Source: DATHKG01 sp035489435
GTDB taxonomy: Bacteria; Bacteroidota; Bacteroidia; Chitinophagales; Chitinophagaceae
Assembly (NCBI GenBank): GCA_035489435.1
Contig: DATHKG010000064.1
Direction: 5' to 3' (one strand)
DNA: 64,000 nt
A program made the translations under genes and the position numbers. This document shows, piece by piece, positions 28,105-36,776 of this stretch. The notes under the pieces are model-generated. The model saw only the letters and a list, made by a program, of their open reading frames with translations, did not search any database and was not told the origin of the DNA. The stretch's first letter is position 1. Each line of letters opens with the position of its first letter.

Positions 28105-28644
28105 TTAACTTTTTTTGGTAACTATTTCGAGGCTAACCAGGAGGTTATCAGAAATAGTGCTACCCCCTCCCACTCCAAAATCACGCCGGTTAATATTAAA
28201 TTCTCCTTTTAACAGATAACCTTTTGCTAATGCTTTAGCCGTAAATGGAAAGGAAATATCGCGGGTCACTTTTTTGATGGTAAGTTTTCCATTTATGATG
28301 AATTCACCGTTTCTCTTACCGTTAGTAATCCTGCTAGATACGAATTGTATACGTGGGTAGTTTTTGACATCGAAATACTCTTCTTTCCGGAGATGATTGT
28401 CACGCGTATTGTTATCTGTATCTACAGAATTTGCATCCACCGAAACATTAACCGAAGCATTGGCGGCCGAGGCCGGATCAAAAACAATCTTACCTGTAAG
28501 ACCGCTGAATTTACCTGTTACTCCAAAACCGAAGTTTCGGATTTTGAACCCGACCTTCGACTCACCCGGCACGGGTGTCTGCGCCTGTGGATAAACGTTA
28601 AACAATGCTAACATCAAAACGAAGCTGAGTAATAGACGGAGCAT
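28105..28644 (-). CDS. YceI family periplasmic protein
   Basis: 179 residues from ATG at 28644. Signal peptide (LRLLLSFVLMLALFNVY then PQAQ) followed by the lipocalin-like YceI barrel: VGFKIRNFGFGVTGKFSG, VDANSVDTDNNTRDNHLR, EYFDVKNYPRIQF, GKLTIKKVTRDISF. Members bind isoprenoid-like lipids. The frame is open up to 28743, but the extra residues do not fit a signal peptide. It lies 104 bases upstream of the DinB-NRDE series on the same strand, and divergent from the CCG-domain gene. Confidence 0.88.
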   Translation of the reverse strand: MLRLLLSFVLMLALFNVYPQAQTPVPGESKVGFKIRNFGFGVTGKFSGLTGKIVFDPASAANASVNVSVDANSVDTDNNTRDNHLRKEEYFDVKNYPRIQFVSSRITNGKRNGEFIINGKLTIKKVTRDISFPFTAKALAKGYLLKGEFNINRRDFGVGGGSTISDNLLVSLEIVTKKS

Positions 28645-28748
28645 GATCAAAGCTTTGAGCTGTAAGTTCCGGGATATCAACGAATATACCAAAGTGACGA
28701 CTTCGATCTTCCCCCCATTTATACTAGATTTACAAAAAAACAAAAAGG

Positions 28749-29528
28749 ATGCAGGTACCAGTAATGGCCGAATTATTTGCTGAGGGGAAAACTCCGGAAG
28801 TCCTTTTCTGGGTGGGATGTGCAGGTAGTTTTGATCAGCGTGCGCAAAAGATCACCCGGGCCTTTGTTACCATTCTGGAAAAAATAGGGATCAGCTATGC
28901 GGTGCTGGGAAAAGAAGAGCTTTGTACAGGGGATCCGGTCCGGCGAGCAGGCAACGAGTTTATGTTCCAGATGATGGCTTACCAGAACATACAGATACTT
29001 AACAATTATGGCATCAAAAAAATTGTTACGGCCTGCCCGCATTGTTTTAATATCATTAAAAATGAATATCCCATTCTTGGAGGATGCTATGAAGTTATTC
29101 ATCATACCACATTTTTGCAGACTCTGCTTGACAGCGGAAAGATCCGTATCAAAGAAGGTGGTACTTTCAAGGGACGTAAAATAACCTACCACGACAGTTG
29201 TTATCTTGGGCGCGCAAATGATATTTATGAGGCGCCGCGAAAAGTATTAGAGGCCCTCGATGGAGAGCTGTTAGAAATGAAAAGATGCCGCAGTAAAGGA
29301 CTATGTTGTGGTGCTGGTGGTGCTCAAATGTTTAAAGAAGAAGAAAAGGGTGATACAAGGGTAAATTTTGAACGCACAAAAGAAGCTATTGATATTGGCG
29401 CCTCCGTTATAGCTTCTGCTTGTCCATTTTGTAATACAATGCTTACTGATGGTGTAAAAAATAATGAAAAAGAAGAAAGTGTACAGGTTCTCGATATAGC
29501 AGAGCTTGTTGCTTCTTCGATGGCTTAA
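28749..29528 (+). CDS. CCG-domain (HdrB/GlpC-like) iron-sulfur protein
   Basis: 259 residues with two cysteine-rich CCG domains. The second is canonical (HDSCYLGR, LCCGAGGAQMF, ACPFCNTML). The first has ELCTGDP where a Cys-Cys pair would stand, then ACPHCFN. Proteins of this kind are the soluble catalytic or electron-accepting subunits of heterodisulfide-reductase-like and lactate/glycolate-type oxidoreductases. The matching membrane 4Fe-4S subunit is at 23054-24376 on the same strand. A minus-7-like TAGATTTA lies at 28725-28732, directly before the start. Confidence 0.82.
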   Translation: MQVPVMAELFAEGKTPEVLFWVGCAGSFDQRAQKITRAFVTILEKIGISYAVLGKEELCTGDPVRRAGNEFMFQMMAYQNIQILNNYGIKKIVTACPHCFNIIKNEYPILGGCYEVIHHTTFLQTLLDSGKIRIKEGGTFKGRKITYHDSCYLGRANDIYEAPRKVLEALDGELLEMKRCRSKGLCCGAGGAQMFKEEEKGDTRVNFERTKEAIDIGASVIASACPFCNTMLTDGVKNNEKEESVQVLDIAELVASSMA

Positions 29529-29592
29529 AATGCGAGATGCTTTTAACACAAAACCCAACACAAAACTGAGACTTATTGCTTAATTTCACACC

Positions 29593-30111
29593 ATGATGAA
29601 TCTTGAATACCTGCCGCTACTACCACAAGATTTTGCCCCTGATTCCCGGGTATGGATTTACCAAAGCAGCCGCTTGTTTTCACTTGGAGAAGCACTTCAA
29701 CTGGAAGAAATTCTCGAAGCTTTTGCCAACAACTGGAAATCGCACGGTACGCCGGTAAAAGGTTATGCAAACCTGTTTTTCGGACAGTTTATCATCCTGA
29801 TGGCTGATGAGTCTGCTACTGGTGTCAGCGGATGCAGCACCGATAGTTCTGTAAGACTAATGAAAGACATTGAACAGACTTTCAAAGTCTCTTTGTTTGA
29901 CAGACAATCCCTGGCATTTGTAGTAAAAGAATCTGTTCAGCTTCTTCCTATGTCGCAATTGAATTATGCGGTAGAAAAGTCTTTTATTACCGGTGATACT
30001 TTATACTTCAATAATCTTGTGCAGACTAAGGCGGAATTGATCAATAGCTGGATTATTCCTGTACGATCCAGTTGGCTTGCGAAAAAACTCAAACTTTCCG
30101 TTAGTAATTAG
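29593..30111 (+). CDS. Conserved Bacteroidota protein of unknown function
   Basis: 172 residues, soluble, no signal peptide. The opening MMNLEYLPLLPQDFAPDSRVWIYQSSRLFS and the SGCSTDSSVRLMKDIE segment are typical of a small family that has sometimes been labelled ABC transporter ATPase without any Walker motif; none is present here. The cysteine and serine in CSTDSS are conserved in my recollection of the family. It lies 64 bases after the CCG gene in the same direction. Confidence 0.65.
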   Translation: MMNLEYLPLLPQDFAPDSRVWIYQSSRLFSLGEALQLEEILEAFANNWKSHGTPVKGYANLFFGQFIILMADESATGVSGCSTDSSVRLMKDIEQTFKVSLFDRQSLAFVVKESVQLLPMSQLNYAVEKSFITGDTLYFNNLVQTKAELINSWIIPVRSSWLAKKLKLSVSN

Positions 30112-30173
30112 GCGGGGTTTCTTCAAGGGTAACAGCACTATTACGCAACAGTTATGTTTCATTCCTTCGCTCC

Positions 30174-30402
30174 GTTAGGAGCAGGATGGTGCCTTTTCGC
30201 GTCTGTGTCCCGTCCCGCATTTGGCGGGATTCTTTATGCCGTTGGCTGCTATTGTCTCCGGTCGGCTTTTTGTGCCCTGATCAGCTTTGTTAGGTATGCT
30301 TCCAGTGGTAGTTGCAGTTGGTCCCGCACGTGCTGGATGCAGTAACTCTCCCGTACGTACGGGAGTACGAAGGCCGCTCAAAGGCACCATCCCGCTCCCA
30401 AC
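30174..30402 (-). repeat. Dispersed inverted-repeat element, copy 2
   Basis: Inverted arms at 30174-30201 and 30374-30402, very close in sequence to those of copy 1 but in reverse orientation. The interior keeps the aagctgatcagggc and agccgaccggagacaa words and adds two extra palindromes, one around gtacgtac at 30351-30360. Relative to copy 1, one stem pair changes from T:A to G:C on both arms. Confidence 0.65.
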
Positions 30403-30853
30403 TCTCTCATCCATTTGGGGGATAGGCGACCAGTCATAACATTTCTTATTATTCCTCTATTGCTGGTTTCATCTATGGACACACTGCTTGTATCATCAAA
30501 GCATTCACAGTATCCATTAATTTGATTATGGTATAACCAGGGGTTTAAGTTGCGATCTGCATTTGTCTGAAGAACTCAGATTCAACCAAAAATGCAAAAC
30601 TGCACCTGCAAGGGTTGCCACCTTATAACTCCTTAACGAGACGATGCAATGATCAGCCGTTCTTATTTTCTGCATGTATCATTGGTAATGAACAGGGATC
30701 AGATTGTTTCCAAATCGTAGCCGGTTTGGTTCCAACAAAGCGATAGAATAGAGAAAATAGAAATGTCGACAGTTGAAGGTCGACAGCTGCATGTCTTGAT
30801 CTGAATTGTTTAAGTATAATTCGACAATAGTAACACAGTGAAGCTTAATTCAG

Positions 30854-30911
30854 ATCAGCATTGCAGTTATTACAATTGCGCCATTGCAATTGTAATAACT
30901 GCAATGCTGAT
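30854..30911. repeat. Perfect 26-bp hairpin
   Basis: Arms 30854-30879 and 30886-30911 are exact reverse complements with a 6-base loop (gccatt). No U-tract follows. The word aatgctgataat recurs at about 30930. It does not end a recognised gene on either strand, so a simple terminator role is doubtful. Confidence 0.8.
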
Positions 30912-31012
30912 AATGAAATGCGGAAACTTCAATGCTGATAATTACAATAAGTGAATGTTGAATTTAGTTGTGCTGGTCGCATATTCCCTTAAGTGATCGA
31001 GGTTAGAACGTG

Positions 31013-31240
31013 CAGGATGGGCCTGAGGTTGGTTTGATTGCCACCTTCGATTCCTGCCCGGAGTTACTGAATCCGATCAGGGCCCAACAGCAGCCAGCGC
31101 TGGAAGCTGGGTTAACAAAGCCGATCAGGGAACTAAAGCCGATCGGAGACAAGAGCAGAGAACGGCATGAACAAACGTATTAACCAGGAATCACAGTGGC
31201 AAATCAAACCAACCGAAAGGCCCATCCGGCGAAGTGAAGA
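31013..31240 (+). repeat. Dispersed inverted-repeat element, copy 3
   Basis: Shares the interior words ggagttactgaatccgatca, aacaaagccgatcaggg and aagccgatcggagacaag with copies 1 and 2. Its terminal arms (about 31014-31046 and 31197-31230) have largely different base sequence, yet are again complementary to each other (cctgaggttggtttgatt against aaatcaaaccaaccgaaagg). Conserved pairing with changed sequence suggests selection on the stem. Boundaries are approximate. Confidence 0.55.
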
Positions 31241-31317
31241 ACCGAGTGAACGCCATGAACGTCGAAAATCAACAGATCACAGATAATAAAATCATCAAAA
31301 ACAAAAGGAGATTGAGC

Positions 31318-32676
31318 TTAGAAAGATAGCATGAAAACAGTCCCCTCACCTTCCACAGACTGCACATTAATATTCCCATGATGCAACATCATAATCTGTT
31401 TGCATAAACTCAAACCTATACCAGATCCGGTTTTCTTAGTACTAAAGAAAGGGATGAAAATCTTATCCATTACCTCTTCACTCATTCCAAGTCCGTTATC
31501 TGAAACCTTGATCACAGTTTTACGTGTAGAAGCGATATAACCTGACAGTACGATCCTCCCGTTTGCCGTTTCCTTAACCGCTTCAATGGCATTCACAACA
31601 AGATTGATCAGCACTTGTTCGATGAGGTTTGTATCAGCTTCCAGCATAAGATCCGGGTCCTTTAGAATGATTTCCATTTCTATGTCTTTTTGTTCGAGGG
31701 TGGGCTCCATCAGGTGATGAAGATTCTCGAAAAGATCCCGGACATAAATTTTCTTAAGGTTAGGCTGGGTAATCTTATTCAGGTTCCGGTATGTTTCGGC
31801 AAATTTCAAAAGACCCTCACTCCTTCTCTGGATTGTTGTAATTCCTAATTCCAGATCATCAAGCGCTCCGCTCTCGTTATTCAGAGATTTCACAGATTGC
31901 TGCAGCCTTCGTTTCAGCGTTTCCGCCAGTGAAGATATAGGTGCAATTGAATTCATGATTTCATGTGTCATGACGCTTAACAGTTTCTGCCAGGCTTTTG
32001 ATTCCGTTTCATCCAGTGCCTCATTCACATTCTGGAAGGCAATCAGTTTAAAAATTCTTCCGTCCGTTTGAAAAGCGGTGCAGGACAGCAGGATCTTAAA
32101 GGCCGCCCGGTCGAGATGTGCTGTACCTATTTTTGATTCGCCTGGCTTAAGTGCAAGGATTTGTTTGTACAAATCTTCATCTCTTTTGGTTAGCGAGTGA
32201 ATAGTTTTAAGATAAGGAAGATGAATCATTTTCTTCAGAGATTCATTCATCCACACAACTTCCCCATTGTCTTCAGCGTACATCAGGATGCCTGTATCAA
32301 TCAGTTCAAGAATCTTCTGAAGATATTGGTATTGTGTTTCTCTTTCCTTACTGATATCCTTAAACGTAGAATTAATTTCGTTGAACCCCTGCCGTAAGGG
32401 TTGCAGATCAACCGGTGCATGTTTCACATCGAAGTACCTGGAGAAGTCACGGTAGTGAACGGATTCCACAAATTGATCGAGTTCTGTATGTGCCTTTCGT
32501 TGAAACCGGTAGAACTCCACAACCTGGTAAGCAATAACAGGCAGCAGTATGGTAAGGTAAATAAACAATCCCTTTCCCATCATACCTTTTACAATAACAT
32601 ATGAAGCAATGGTAAGTGTAAACAGTAAAAGGAGCACCCTGACGAGTATGCGCCATTCGAAGTTCTTTAAAGCCAT
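31318..32676 (-). CDS. PAS-containing sensor histidine kinase (NtrY-like)
   Basis: 452 residues. Two membrane segments (about 9-27 and 34-53) with almost no periplasmic loop, a linker, a PAS-like domain (ELIDTGILMYAEDNGEVVWM), then HisKA with phospho-acceptor His238 in SVMTHEIMNSIAPISSL and a HATPase domain with the N, G1 and G2 boxes (NLVVNAIEAV, VSDNGLGMSEEV, GSGIGLSLCKQIM). All catalytic residues are present. The lack of an outer sensing domain suggests a membrane or internal signal. Follows the response regulator by 60 bases; very likely one operon. Confidence 0.92.
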   Translation of the reverse strand: MALKNFEWRILVRVLLLLFTLTIASYVIVKGMMGKGLFIYLTILLPVIAYQVVEFYRFQRKAHTELDQFVESVHYRDFSRYFDVKHAPVDLQPLRQGFNEINSTFKDISKERETQYQYLQKILELIDTGILMYAEDNGEVVWMNESLKKMIHLPYLKTIHSLTKRDEDLYKQILALKPGESKIGTAHLDRAAFKILLSCTAFQTDGRIFKLIAFQNVNEALDETESKAWQKLLSVMTHEIMNSIAPISSLAETLKRRLQQSVKSLNNESGALDDLELGITTIQRRSEGLLKFAETYRNLNKITQPNLKKIYVRDLFENLHHLMEPTLEQKDIEMEIILKDPDLMLEADTNLIEQVLINLVVNAIEAVKETANGRIVLSGYIASTRKTVIKVSDNGLGMSEEVMDKIFIPFFSTKKTGSGIGLSLCKQIMMLHHGNINVQSVEGEGTVFMLSF

Positions 32677-32736
32677 GTATAAAATTCAGTTTTGGGTTGA
32701 AGTTCTTTAAGAATAATATTTTGGCTAAGCAAATGA

Positions 32737-34098
32737 TCAGATATCATATTTGCTCAAACGGCGGTATAAAGCAGTCCGGGTCAGACCCAGCTCCTTTGCG
32801 GCCTTACTGATGTTACCATTGTGTTTTTCGATCACTTTCATGATCGTATTTTTCTCTATGGAACTTAATTTGAATTCAGTGGGTTCCGACTCAATAACAC
32901 GCGGTGATTCAATGGGTGAGAAAATGAGGTCCTTTGATTGTAATACATCTCCATCCGACATAATTACCGCACGCTCAATCGTGTACTGCAGTTCCCTGAT
33001 ATTGCCGGGATAATGGTAATGCATCAGCTTGTCAAGTGCTCTTTCATCAAACTGTAGCCCGGGTTTAAGATATTTGTTAGAATATAATTTGCTGAAATGT
33101 TTTGCCAGCAAAATGATATCCTCCCCTCTTTTATGCAATGGTGGTAACATGATCTCAACCGTATTGATCCGGTAAATCAGGTCTTTTCTAAACTTGTTTT
33201 CGTTGGCAAGTTCACTGAGCGGTACGTTTGTAGCACAGATCAGCCTGATGTCGATTGGTATTGCATCGTTGGTACCCAGCCTGGTAACCTGCCGGTTCTG
33301 AAGCACACTTAATAACTTGGCCTGCTGATGCAGGGAGATATTCCCGATTTCATCAAGGAAAAGTGTACCACCGGCAGCTGTCTCAAAACGACCCATGCGG
33401 TCCTCACGGGCATCTGTAAACGCACCTTTCTTGTGACCGAAAAGTTCGGATTCAAACAACGATTCAGTCAAAGCACCCACATCCACCTTTACAAAAGGTT
33501 TGGCAGCGCGAAGAGATTGCTGATGTATCGCTTTTGCGATCATGTCTTTACCTGTGCCATTTTCTCCAAGAATTAGGATGTTTGCATCAGTTGGAGCGAT
33601 CTTTTCAATTTTATAAAAGATTTCAGCCATTACTTCAGACTCTCCCATCAGTTCCTTTCCTATAATGGAATCGGAACTGAATGAAGGCTGGGAACTTAAT
33701 TTGCCGCCTTTTCTTTTCAAAGCATCTTTTATAATGCCAATAAGTTTTTCGTTATGCCACGGTTTCACAACGAAATCCGCGGCACCTTCCTTCAGGCACC
33801 TTACAGCCAGGTCGATATCGCCATAGGCAGTTATCATGATCACCGCAGCTTCTGAACGATATTCACCATGAATTTTTTTGAGCCAGAACAGGCCTTCATT
33901 GCCGGTATTTATCGAACTATTAAAGTTCATATCGAGCAAAATGAGATCAAATTTCTGCTTCGATAGCAGCCATCTCAGATTTTCCGGGTTCTTTTCGGTC
34001 ACTACTTCCTTTACCTCAGTTTTTAAAAGCAGGCGGACAGCAGTCAGAACATCTGGGTCGTCATCGATCACCAGGACGCTTGTATTTTTTAATGACAT
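32737..34098 (-). CDS. Sigma-54-type response regulator (NtrC family)
   Basis: 453 residues. Receiver domain with acidic pocket (IDDD 11-14) and phospho-acceptor Asp56, AAA+ domain with Walker A GENGTGKDMIAK and Walker B GTLFLDEIGN, and a Fis-type DNA-binding helix pair at the end (KAAKELGLTRTALYRRLSKY). The loop that touches sigma-54 reads GAFTDA instead of the textbook GAFTGA, as I recall for many Bacteroidota members. It is divergent from the adaptor-permease series, the usual position of the controlling pair for such clusters. I found no convincing minus-24/minus-12 promoter in the intergenic gap. Confidence 0.92.
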   Translation of the reverse strand: MSLKNTSVLVIDDDPDVLTAVRLLLKTEVKEVVTEKNPENLRWLLSKQKFDLILLDMNFNSSINTGNEGLFWLKKIHGEYRSEAAVIMITAYGDIDLAVRCLKEGAADFVVKPWHNEKLIGIIKDALKRKGGKLSSQPSFSSDSIIGKELMGESEVMAEIFYKIEKIAPTDANILILGENGTGKDMIAKAIHQQSLRAAKPFVKVDVGALTESLFESELFGHKKGAFTDAREDRMGRFETAAGGTLFLDEIGNISLHQQAKLLSVLQNRQVTRLGTNDAIPIDIRLICATNVPLSELANENKFRKDLIYRINTVEIMLPPLHKRGEDIILLAKHFSKLYSNKYLKPGLQFDERALDKLMHYHYPGNIRELQYTIERAVIMSDGDVLQSKDLIFSPIESPRVIESEPTEFKLSSIEKNTIMKVIEKHNGNISKAAKELGLTRTALYRRLSKYDI

Positions 34099-34418
34099 AG
34101 TGTTGAAAAATATTTATTGCAATAGATGCAACATTCAGATCTACAATTATACCATAAATACAACGCCATGGCAATTAATTTTTTACGCAATTATTCTGTC
34201 ACACAGTCACTGTATCAAAACCGTACACCGGATGTACCGCTAACGAACAGATTCGTAGAGATACCCACCCTAAGCCCTTGTATTTCAATAGACTCTGTTT
34301 CTGGCATATTGTTTCTTATGATAGTACAGTTGATTTAATCTTATGTGATTGTTTTAGTGGCCGGCCTGATCGGAAAAGCCGGTCACTTTTTAAAAAAATT
34401 AATTTAAAGTTTAATAAA
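34099..34418. other. Divergent intergenic regulatory region
   Basis: A 320-base gap between the response regulator and the adaptor gene. It holds a terminator-shaped hairpin near its right end. A TGGC word at 34302 lacks a GC at the minus-12 distance, so a sigma-54 promoter is not supported. No gene is seen. Confidence 0.5.
34356..34391 (+). terminator. Terminator-like hairpin in the adaptor leader
   Basis: Arms 34356-34365 (agtggccggc) and 34378-34387 (gccggtcact) pair with one G-U, and are followed by a short run of T. This intrinsic-terminator shape lies only 28 bases before the adaptor GTG. It could attenuate the efflux transcript or end a short leader RNA. Confidence 0.55.
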
Positions 34419-35675
34419 GTGGATAGAGTAATTGCAAAAAAGACCTGGACTACCAAACGTATATTAACGATCGGCGGAATCGTGGCCCTGATCGCCCTGA
34501 TTGCTTCAAGTGTTTATTTCACCTCCGGAAAAAGCCGTCTTAACGTAGATACAGAAAGAATCACCATCAGTGAGGTTAAAAAAGGCCCCTTCCAGGTTAC
34601 TATACCCGTAAATGGAATTGTGCTCCCGATCACAACAATATATCTCGATGCTATTGAAGGTGGACGGGTTGAGGAAAGATATGTTGACGATGGTGCCGTA
34701 ATGAAAAAAGGCGAACCGATCATGAAACTGTCTAATACTGACCTTGAACTTACTTTATCGAACCAGGAAACAAGTGTGTTCAATGTATTGACGCAGATGC
34801 AGATTCAAAAAAACGCCGCGGAGCAGAATACCATTACCAAGCTTAACCAGATGGCCGATGTAGACAATGCATTAAAAGAAGCTGAACGCGTTTATAAGCT
34901 GAATAAGCACCTTTACGACCAGAAAGCAATCGGATCGCAGGAGTATAGTTCCTCAAAGAATCTCTACGAATACCAGGTTTTAAGAAAAGATCTAACTGTT
35001 CAGATCCTGAATAAGGATTCACTTTCCAATAAGCAACAACTTAATCAGACTGCGCAGTCTTACGATCGTATGAAAAATGCGCTGGCGCTTATGCAGCAGA
35101 AAGTTGGTGACCTGGTAGTGCGTGCTCCGGTTGATGGCCAGCTGACCTCATTGGATGCCGAAATCGGACAATCAAAAAACAAGGGTGAGCGTCTGGGACA
35201 AATTGATGTACTCAGCGGATTTAAGGTGAGGGCGGATATAGACGAACATTATCTCTCCAATATAGTAACCGGACTTCGCGGTAAGTTCACATTCGCAGGT
35301 AAAAACTATGAGCTTGAAATTAAAAAGGTTTACACGCAGGTGACCAATGGCCGGTTCCAGGTTGATATGGAGTTCCTGGGGGAAATACCAAAAGGGGTAA
35401 GACGCGGGCAAACGCTTCAAATTCTTCTCGCATTGAGTGATGAAACCGAAGCGATCATGTTACCCAAAGGCGGCTTCTACCAGCAAACAGGTGGTAACTG
35501 GATTTATAAGGTAAGTGAAGATGGCAAATCTGCTTATAGGGTTGACATACAGCTGAACCGCCAGAGCACAGAATACTATGAGGTAATGGAAGGATTGAAA
35601 CCAGGCGATAAAGTAGTTACATCCAGCTATGAAAACTATGGTACTATGCAGGAACTGATTCTTAAAAAAGAATAA
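34419..35675 (+). CDS. HlyD/RND-type periplasmic adaptor protein
   Basis: 418 residues from GTG at 34419. An N-terminal membrane anchor (ILTIGGIVALIALIASSVYF, about 14-34) is followed by a split lipoyl domain (VNGIVLPITTIYLDAIEGG, then VRAPVDGQLTSLDAEIGQ), an alpha-helical hairpin between them (about 100-225), and a beta-barrel/membrane-proximal part (VRADIDEHYLSNI onward). The adaptor would bridge the permeases and the TolC-type protein at 59833. The frame is open from a TTG at 34278, but the added 47 residues do not look real. First gene of the export series. Confidence 0.88.
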   Translation: MDRVIAKKTWTTKRILTIGGIVALIALIASSVYFTSGKSRLNVDTERITISEVKKGPFQVTIPVNGIVLPITTIYLDAIEGGRVEERYVDDGAVMKKGEPIMKLSNTDLELTLSNQETSVFNVLTQMQIQKNAAEQNTITKLNQMADVDNALKEAERVYKLNKHLYDQKAIGSQEYSSSKNLYEYQVLRKDLTVQILNKDSLSNKQQLNQTAQSYDRMKNALALMQQKVGDLVVRAPVDGQLTSLDAEIGQSKNKGERLGQIDVLSGFKVRADIDEHYLSNIVTGLRGKFTFAGKNYELEIKKVYTQVTNGRFQVDMEFLGEIPKGVRRGQTLQILLALSDETEAIMLPKGGFYQQTGGNWIYKVSEDGKSAYRVDIQLNRQSTEYYEVMEGLKPGDKVVTSSYENYGTMQELILKKE

Positions 35676-35704
35676 TTCCACAATCACTTTATAATACGCG
35701 TTTT

Positions 35705-35914
35705 ATGCTAAAAAAAATCATTTTCACCCTCGCACTCGTTACCTGTGTCAGCGTGTTGCCTTCTTACACCAATACTTGTGCTAAGCCGGATGCTGCTTTT
35801 CTTAAAACGGGGATGTTGAAATCCTGCGATCCTGAAACGGTGTCAAAGCCAGTCAGGAAGATGAGCCATGGGTTGGAGGTTTTTCCTTTGGAATTGATAA
35901 GTATCCAGCTATAA
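35705..35914 (+). CDS. Possible small secreted peptide
   Basis: 69 residues with a signal-peptide-like start (LKKIIFTLALVTCVSVLP) and a short mature part with two cysteines. It lies 29 bases after the adaptor and 112 before the ATPase, same strand. No family is recognised. It could be a real exported peptide or a chance frame; the leader sequence is the only support. Confidence 0.4.
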   Translation: MLKKIIFTLALVTCVSVLPSYTNTCAKPDAAFLKTGMLKSCDPETVSKPVRKMSHGLEVFPLELISIQL

Positions 35915-35921
35915 TTTGGAA

Positions 35922-35950
35922 CTGTTTAATTTCAACCTGTTTAATTTCAA
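35922..35950. repeat. 14-bp direct repeat before the first ATPase
   Basis: ctgtttaatttcaa occurs at 35922-35935 and again at 35937-35950, a 15-base period. It could be a regulator site ahead of the ATPase-permease genes; this is inference from position only. Confidence 0.4.
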
Positions 35951-36026
35951 AAAGTGTAACACCTAAGGGCATATAAACGTATAATCAGATTATTCATAGA
36001 AAGTAAAATCACCTAAATCAACTAAA

Positions 36027-36704
36027 ATGATCAAGATCACAGCACTAGAAAAATATTACCGTACCGAGGAAGTAGAAACTGTTGCCCTCAATAAACTCAC
36101 TTTTGAAGTGAAAGAAGGCGAATTCGTGGCCGTCATGGGCCCTTCAGGTTGCGGTAAGTCAACCCTTCTTAATATCGTTGGATTGCTTGATGATCCTGAT
36201 GGTGGTAGCTTTCTTTTCAACGGCATTGAAGTAGCCAAGTTTAATGAAAGAAAAAGAGCCGACCTGCGCAAGAGGAATATTGGCTTTGTGTTCCAGAGCT
36301 TCAACCTGATTGATGAACTCACTGTATACGAAAATGTTGAACTTCCGTTGATTTATCTCGGCGTAAAAAGTGCAGAGCGCAAACAACGTGTAGAAGAGGT
36401 GCTCGATAAAATGCAGATCATGCACCGTCGTAATCACTACCCACAACAGCTTTCAGGTGGTCAGCAACAACGTGTGGCTGTTGCCCGTGCTGTGGTAAAT
36501 AAACCAAAACTTATCCTGGCGGATGAGCCGACCGGTAACCTTGATTCCTCTAACGGTAATGAAGTAATGACTTTACTCACAGATCTTAACGAACAGGGCA
36601 CAACCATTATCATGGTGACACACAGCGAGCACGACTCCCGTTATAGCCACCGTATCATCCGTATGTTAGATGGTCAGGCCGTAACAGAAAATATCATGGT
36701 CTGA
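36027..36704 (+). CDS. ABC transporter ATPase, LolD/MacB type
   Basis: 225 residues. Canonical motifs: Walker A GPSGCGKST (about 39-47), Q-loop FQSFNLIDELTVYENV, signature LSGGQQQRVAVARAV, Walker B ILADEPTGNLDS and H-loop TMIMVTHSE-like (IIMVTHSE). This is the cassette type that drives MacB/LolCDE-style mechanotransmission, in which ATP use moves periplasmic domains rather than substrate across the inner membrane. It precedes nine permease genes and presumably serves several of them. Its D-loop and signature are intact, unlike those of the second ATPase at 59119. Confidence 0.95.
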   Translation: MIKITALEKYYRTEEVETVALNKLTFEVKEGEFVAVMGPSGCGKSTLLNIVGLLDDPDGGSFLFNGIEVAKFNERKRADLRKRNIGFVFQSFNLIDELTVYENVELPLIYLGVKSAERKQRVEEVLDKMQIMHRRNHYPQQLSGGQQQRVAVARAVVNKPKLILADEPTGNLDSSNGNEVMTLLTDLNEQGTTIIMVTHSEHDSRYSHRIIRMLDGQAVTENIMV

Positions 36705-36776
36705 TCTGAAGAATTTCTTTTTCACCGGGCTTACTAAGTAAAGGACTTCCACAAGGTTTGCCCTAATATCATTCCC

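Larger units (their letters stand above)
30112..31317. other. 1.2-kb gene-free stretch with structured repeats
   Basis: No gene is supported. It holds copies 2 and 3 of the dispersed inverted-repeat element, facing each other, and between them a perfect 26-bp hairpin. Short frames within copy 2 are repeat translation. Bases 30440-30840 show nothing I can name. Confidence 0.65.

Noticed and set aside
30154..30414. Two short overlapping frames on opposite strands
   Set aside because: Both are translations of copy 2 of the dispersed element.
34302..34320. Sigma-54 promoter
   Set aside because: TGGC is present, but the GC expected at the minus-12 position is not. The match is too weak to call.
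34278..34418. 47-residue N-terminal extension of the adaptor
   Set aside because: It starts at a TTG, runs through the terminator-like hairpin, and would bury the membrane anchor that fits perfectly behind the GTG at 34419.
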